This document shows, one piece after another, positions 14,361 through 17,008 of a stretch of DNA of 17,008 bases. This DNA is from JACVRX01 sp035697245. GTDB lineage: Bacteria > Actinomycetota > Actinomycetes > Jiangellales > Jiangellaceae. The notes under the pieces are model-generated. The model saw only the letters and a program-made list of their open reading frames with translations. It did not search any database and had not been told where the DNA came from. The translations under genes were made by a program, and so were the position numbers. The first letter of the stretch is position 1. Every line of letters begins with the position of its first letter. Where the stretch lies: contig DASSDH010000008.1 of assembly GCA_035697245.1 (NCBI GenBank), forward strand, positions 1 to 17,008, read 5' to 3'.

Positions 14361-15986
14361 ATGTTTGAGGACCTCTCCGGAGCCCCGTTGGCGGCGGCGT
14401 TGGCCGGCGTGGACGTGGCGTCGTTGGACGCCGACGCTGCGCTGGGCTATGCGCTCGCCGCCGCCCGGCTGGCCGGCTGGGTCGCCGCTGCGGAAAGCGC
14501 CGGGCTGGCCCGGCTGCGGCGGACGTACCCGGTCCTTGAGCCGACGCCGGTGGGCGAAGAGGTGCATCATCTCGATGCCGATCGGCTCGTGGTGCACGAG
14601 GTCCGGGCCGCCTACGGCTGCTCGCAGGTGGCGGCCTTGGCGAAGATCACGTTTGCCGAGTTCCTGCGGGACATCCCGGCCGTGGCGGCCGGACTAACCG
14701 CCGGTGTGATTCGGCTGGAGCACGCCAGGCTGCTGGCCAGGGAGACCGCGCCGCTGGCCGGCAACCCGGGGCTGCGCGCCACTGTGGTGGAGGAGTTGCT
14801 GGCCGCGCACGCCCAGTGCCTGCACGCGACCGGGTCGGGGTGGACGATGCGGCAGTGGTCGCGGCGGACTGTGCGGGCGGTGTTGGCGGCCGATCCGAGC
14901 CGGGCCGAACAGGCCGCCGCGGACACCCGAGCGGAGCGGCGGGTCTGGCACAACGCCGACACCGCCAACGGCCAGGGCGTCTTCGGGCTGGTCGGCCCGG
15001 TGCAGGAGACCGCTGCCTGCCACGCCGCCGTCGACGCCCTCGCCCGCCAATGGCAGGCCGAGGGCTGCGCCAGCAGCCTGGATCAGCTGCGGTTCGACGC
15101 CGCCCACCACCTGCTCACCGGCGCCGAGCAGCACCCCCGTAGTGGTGGTGGCCTGGTGGGGCAGGTCACCATCCCCCTGTCGAGCCTGGTCGGCGTCGAC
15201 GACGCCCCCGGTGAGCTGGCCGGGGTGGGCCCGATTCCGGCCGGTGTGGCCCGCGAGCTGATGGCCGACGCCACGGTGTGGGAGCGACTGCTCACCGATC
15301 CGGTTGACGGACACCTGGTTACCCAGGACATCAAGCGGTACCGGCCCACCGCGGCGATGCGCCGATTCCTGCATACTCGCACCGGCGGCGTCTGCTCCGC
15401 CCGCGGCTGCGGCCACCGGCACGATCTGCAGGTGGATCATGTCGTCCCAGTCCCGGCCGGCCCGACCAGCATCACCAACCTGACCCCGCTGTGTCCGGGC
15501 GACCACAACGGCAAAACCCACGGCGGCTGGGTGCACGTGCTCGACCCGGAGTCCGGGACGCTTACCCAGACCAGCCCCATCGGCCGCAGTTACACCACCG
15601 CGCCGACCCCGCCGGTCGCGCCCACTGGACGTCGCGGCGATCCACCCGACCTGCGGACTCGGCTCCCTGTCGATCCGGACGATGCCTACTTCCCCACTGG
15701 GGAATCCCCACCGGATCCCGCCGTCGAGCAGGAGACCGCACCGCCAGACCCTGCGGCTGAGGTGGACCGCTGGCCCGACATCGCCGCGGCCATCCGCGAC
15801 CGAGCCCGCACCACTCGCCGCCACCAGCGCACCCAGCAAGCTGCCGCCGCCCGAGCCGCCGCAAATGCCGCGGCCGCCGAACAAGCCCTCATCCACCAAC
15901 TCCACGCCGAACTCGACGCCGCCACCGACTACCAACTCATCACCGCCATCAACACCGAATACCTCACCGAAGACAACGCCGCCTGA
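14361..15986 (+). CDS. DUF222 / 13E12-repeat family HNH endonuclease-like protein
   Basis: This 541-residue protein has the DUF222 helical domain (about 25-320; landmarks LGYALAAARLAGWVAAAES, GLTAGVIRLEHARLL) followed by a C-terminal HNH nuclease motif. The HNH part has C345 and C350, the catalytic-type D359-H360 (QVDHVVPVPAG), N373 in ITNLTPLC, C378, and H382 with H387. A Pro/Asp-rich linker and an Ala/Arg-rich helical tail follow. I place the start at ATG 14361, which begins the family N-terminus; the open frame extending to 14298 has no family match. These genes form multicopy families in actinobacteria; DNA cleavage by this member is inferred, not shown. A LexA box and a leaderless-type -10 lie immediately upstream, so DNA damage probably induces it. 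Confidence 0.92.
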   Translation: MFEDLSGAPLAAALAGVDVASLDADAALGYALAAARLAGWVAAAESAGLARLRRTYPVLEPTPVGEEVHHLDADRLVVHEVRAAYGCSQVAALAKITFAEFLRDIPAVAAGLTAGVIRLEHARLLARETAPLAGNPGLRATVVEELLAAHAQCLHATGSGWTMRQWSRRTVRAVLAADPSRAEQAAADTRAERRVWHNADTANGQGVFGLVGPVQETAACHAAVDALARQWQAEGCASSLDQLRFDAAHHLLTGAEQHPRSGGGLVGQVTIPLSSLVGVDDAPGELAGVGPIPAGVARELMADATVWERLLTDPVDGHLVTQDIKRYRPTAAMRRFLHTRTGGVCSARGCGHRHDLQVDHVVPVPAGPTSITNLTPLCPGDHNGKTHGGWVHVLDPESGTLTQTSPIGRSYTTAPTPPVAPTGRRGDPPDLRTRLPVDPDDAYFPTGESPPDPAVEQETAPPDPAAEVDRWPDIAAAIRDRARTTRRHQRTQQAAAARAAANAAAAEQALIHQLHAELDAATDYQLITAINTEYLTEDNAA

Positions 15987-16003
15987 CGAAGCGAGCGAAA
16001 GAA

Positions 16004-16379
16004 ATGCCGCTGAATCGCCGTTGGACCCGATGCCGCGTCGGGCTGGCGCTGTCCGGCGAGCTGGCCGCAGTCGTGTTGGGCACGGCGGTCGGTCCAGCCA
16101 CGGCCAAGCCGCTGGAGCGGGGGGCACCGGCACGGAGTCGTTCACCACCCTGGCCAACGACAAGACCTTCACCAACGTCTTCACACAGGTCAACAAGGAT
16201 CTCAAGGTGACCGACAACGGGACGGCACCCTGACCATCCTGGGCATGGGCGCCGGTATGGGCGGCAACCATGCGTCGGCCGCGGCTGCGCTGTTTGGCCT
16301 TCCCGGCGGCGATCCTGATAACGCAGGTAGTGGACGAGCGGACGGCGGCAGATTAGACGCTGCGTTGCCGATCCTGTAG
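16004..16379 (+). pseudogene. degenerate secreted-protein gene with frameshifts
   Basis: The ATG at 16004 lies 17 bp after the HNH stop and opens a signal-peptide-like start (Arg-rich n-region, hydrophobic core around LAAVVLGTAV, then ATAKP). The frame is lost near 16120, where another frame continues with GTGTESFTTLANDKTF and VNKDLKVTDNG. A second one-base loss near 16217 is needed to read DGDGTLTIL, and the restored frame runs to TAG at 16377-16379, ending GRLDAALPIL. I recall a family of small secreted actinobacterial proteins with the phrase VTDNGDGTLTILVLATGN and a final AAALPIL-like end; here the part between is missing or altered. So it is probably a decayed copy with at least two frameshifts and an internal deletion. 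No function is known to me. Confidence 0.55.
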
Positions 16380-16635
16380 GTGGTCCCCCCGGCTATGCGC
16401 TGGAACGCGGCCGGGGAACCTCGACCGGAAGCCCCGCCGTGTCGACCACTTTCCCACCGCAACAACCCGGCCGCCACGGTTGGGGTGATCTGCTGACCCT
16501 GGTCGGCGCTGCACGCCGGCCTGCGTTCGACCGCACCCTGCCACACCGGCCGAGGCGTTAGGCAGGATCAGGGACCACTTCAGGTGTAACGCAATGGCGC
16601 GTCGCGACGATTACTTAATTGGCAATGGCCGGGCG
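16380..16635. other. unassigned stretch between the pseudogene and the IS630 end
   Basis: No reading frame here has a recognisable domain or a convincing ribosome binding site. Base composition stays GC-rich until about 16600, where a short AT-richer patch (GATTACTTAATTGG) precedes the IS630 end. It could be more decayed coding sequence or old insertion scar. Confidence 0.4.
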
Positions 16636-17008
16636 CTAGTGCCGCGTAAATGATGTTCTTTGACCGCCGGTGGCGTGGGGGAGGATCTGTTCGGCGGTTT
16701 TGGTCCAGACGAACGGTTCGCAGCGGTCGTTCCAGCCGTCGATGAAGGCTCGGATCGCGGTGATCAGGTCTTTGACGGAGGTGAAGCTGCCGCGGCGGAT
16801 GCCTGGCGGGTGATGATCGAGAAGAAGATCTCGACCATGTTCAACCAGGATCCGGAGGTCGGGGTGTAGTGCAGCGTGATCCGCGGGTTGCGGTTCAGCC
16901 ACGCCTGCACGTTCGGGTGTTTGTGGGTGGCGTAGTTGTCGCACACGATGTGTAGCTTGCGCCGCGGGTAGGCCTTGGCGATCTGTTTGAGGAAACGCAG
17001 GAACTCCT
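16636..17008 (-). pseudogene. IS630-family transposase, 3' part, frameshifted and cut by the window edge
   Basis: Read on the minus strand from the window edge, the frame gives EFLRFLKQIAKAYPRRKLHIV, then CDNYATHKHPNVQAWL and LHYTPTSGSWLNMVEIFF. The Asp in CDNYATH and the Glu in MVEIFF are the second and third acidic residues of the DDE catalytic triad of IS630-type transposases. Near 16800 the frame breaks: after SIITRQA the family sequence IRRGSFTSVKDLITAI continues one base out of phase and runs through FVWTKTAEQIL to TAG at 16636-16638. A single missing base explains it. The N-terminal HTH and first Asp lie beyond the window. Either an inactive copy or a sequencing error; some IS families use frameshifting, but nothing slippery is seen here. 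Confidence 0.85.
16637..17008 (-). mobile_element. IS630-family insertion sequence, one end inside the window
   Basis: The element enters from the right edge. Its end is probably at the TA of 16637-16638, since IS630/Tc1-type elements duplicate a TA target, and the sequence just inside (GTGCCGCGTAAATGATG) would be the terminal inverted repeat. The boundary is inferred because the other end is not visible. Confidence 0.5.

Noticed and set aside
14694..16271. Long minus-strand open frame (525 codons) opposite the HNH gene
   Set aside because: It is Gly/Val/Ala-rich low-complexity sequence opposite a clear DUF222-HNH coding region.
16202..16546. Minus-strand frame of 114 codons between the pseudogene and the IS
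   Set aside because: No domain, no ribosome binding site, and it overlaps the degenerate secreted-protein gene antisense.

Overview
The window is GC-rich (codon third positions are mostly G or C), uses many GTG starts and GTGA start/stop overlaps, and carries actinobacterial families: a DUF222/13E12-type HNH protein behind a mycobacterial-type SOS box, an ECF42-type sigma factor with a DGPF/YCII partner, and LAL-type LuxR regulators. I read it as a chromosomal segment of a high-GC actinobacterium. I cannot name the species.

Left part (1-8792). The window opens with the last 67 codons of a LuxR/LAL-type regulator on the + strand. It faces a tightly packed minus-strand run, listed here in transcription order: cydA, cydB, a GH15 glucoamylase/trehalase-like hydrolase, a type II NADH dehydrogenase-like flavoprotein, a GMC oxidoreductase with a four-cysteine motif, a truncated MFS transporter, and an aldose 1-epimerase. 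Two junctions are GTGA overlaps and the other gaps are 2 to 48 bp, so this is very probably one operon. Its contents suggest a route from sugar to oxygen: glycoside hydrolysis, anomer interconversion, flavin-dependent oxidation of sugar or NADH, then quinol oxidation by cytochrome bd. That pathway is inferred.

Middle (8793-11724). Upstream of cydA on the same strand lies a large MalT-like LAL regulator with an NTPase domain and a LuxR HTH. As sequenced, a one-base frameshift near 11130-11160 splits it. A short intergenic region then separates it from a divergent three-helix membrane protein, which may be read from a leaderless promoter.

Right part (11725-17008, mostly + strand). After the membrane protein comes an ECF42-type sigma module: a DGPF/YCII protein, then a sigma factor with a long C-terminal extension, behind a candidate self-recognised promoter. 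Next is a DUF222 HNH endonuclease-like gene whose only upstream signal is a near-consensus LexA box overlapping a leaderless-type -10. It is followed by a degenerate secreted-protein gene with at least two frameshifts, an unassigned stretch, and the 3' part of a frameshifted IS630-family transposase that runs off the window.

I saw no rRNA, tRNA, CRISPR array or replication origin. Frameshifts affect four sites, all to the right of cydA, so either this side is decaying or the sequence has single-base errors there.
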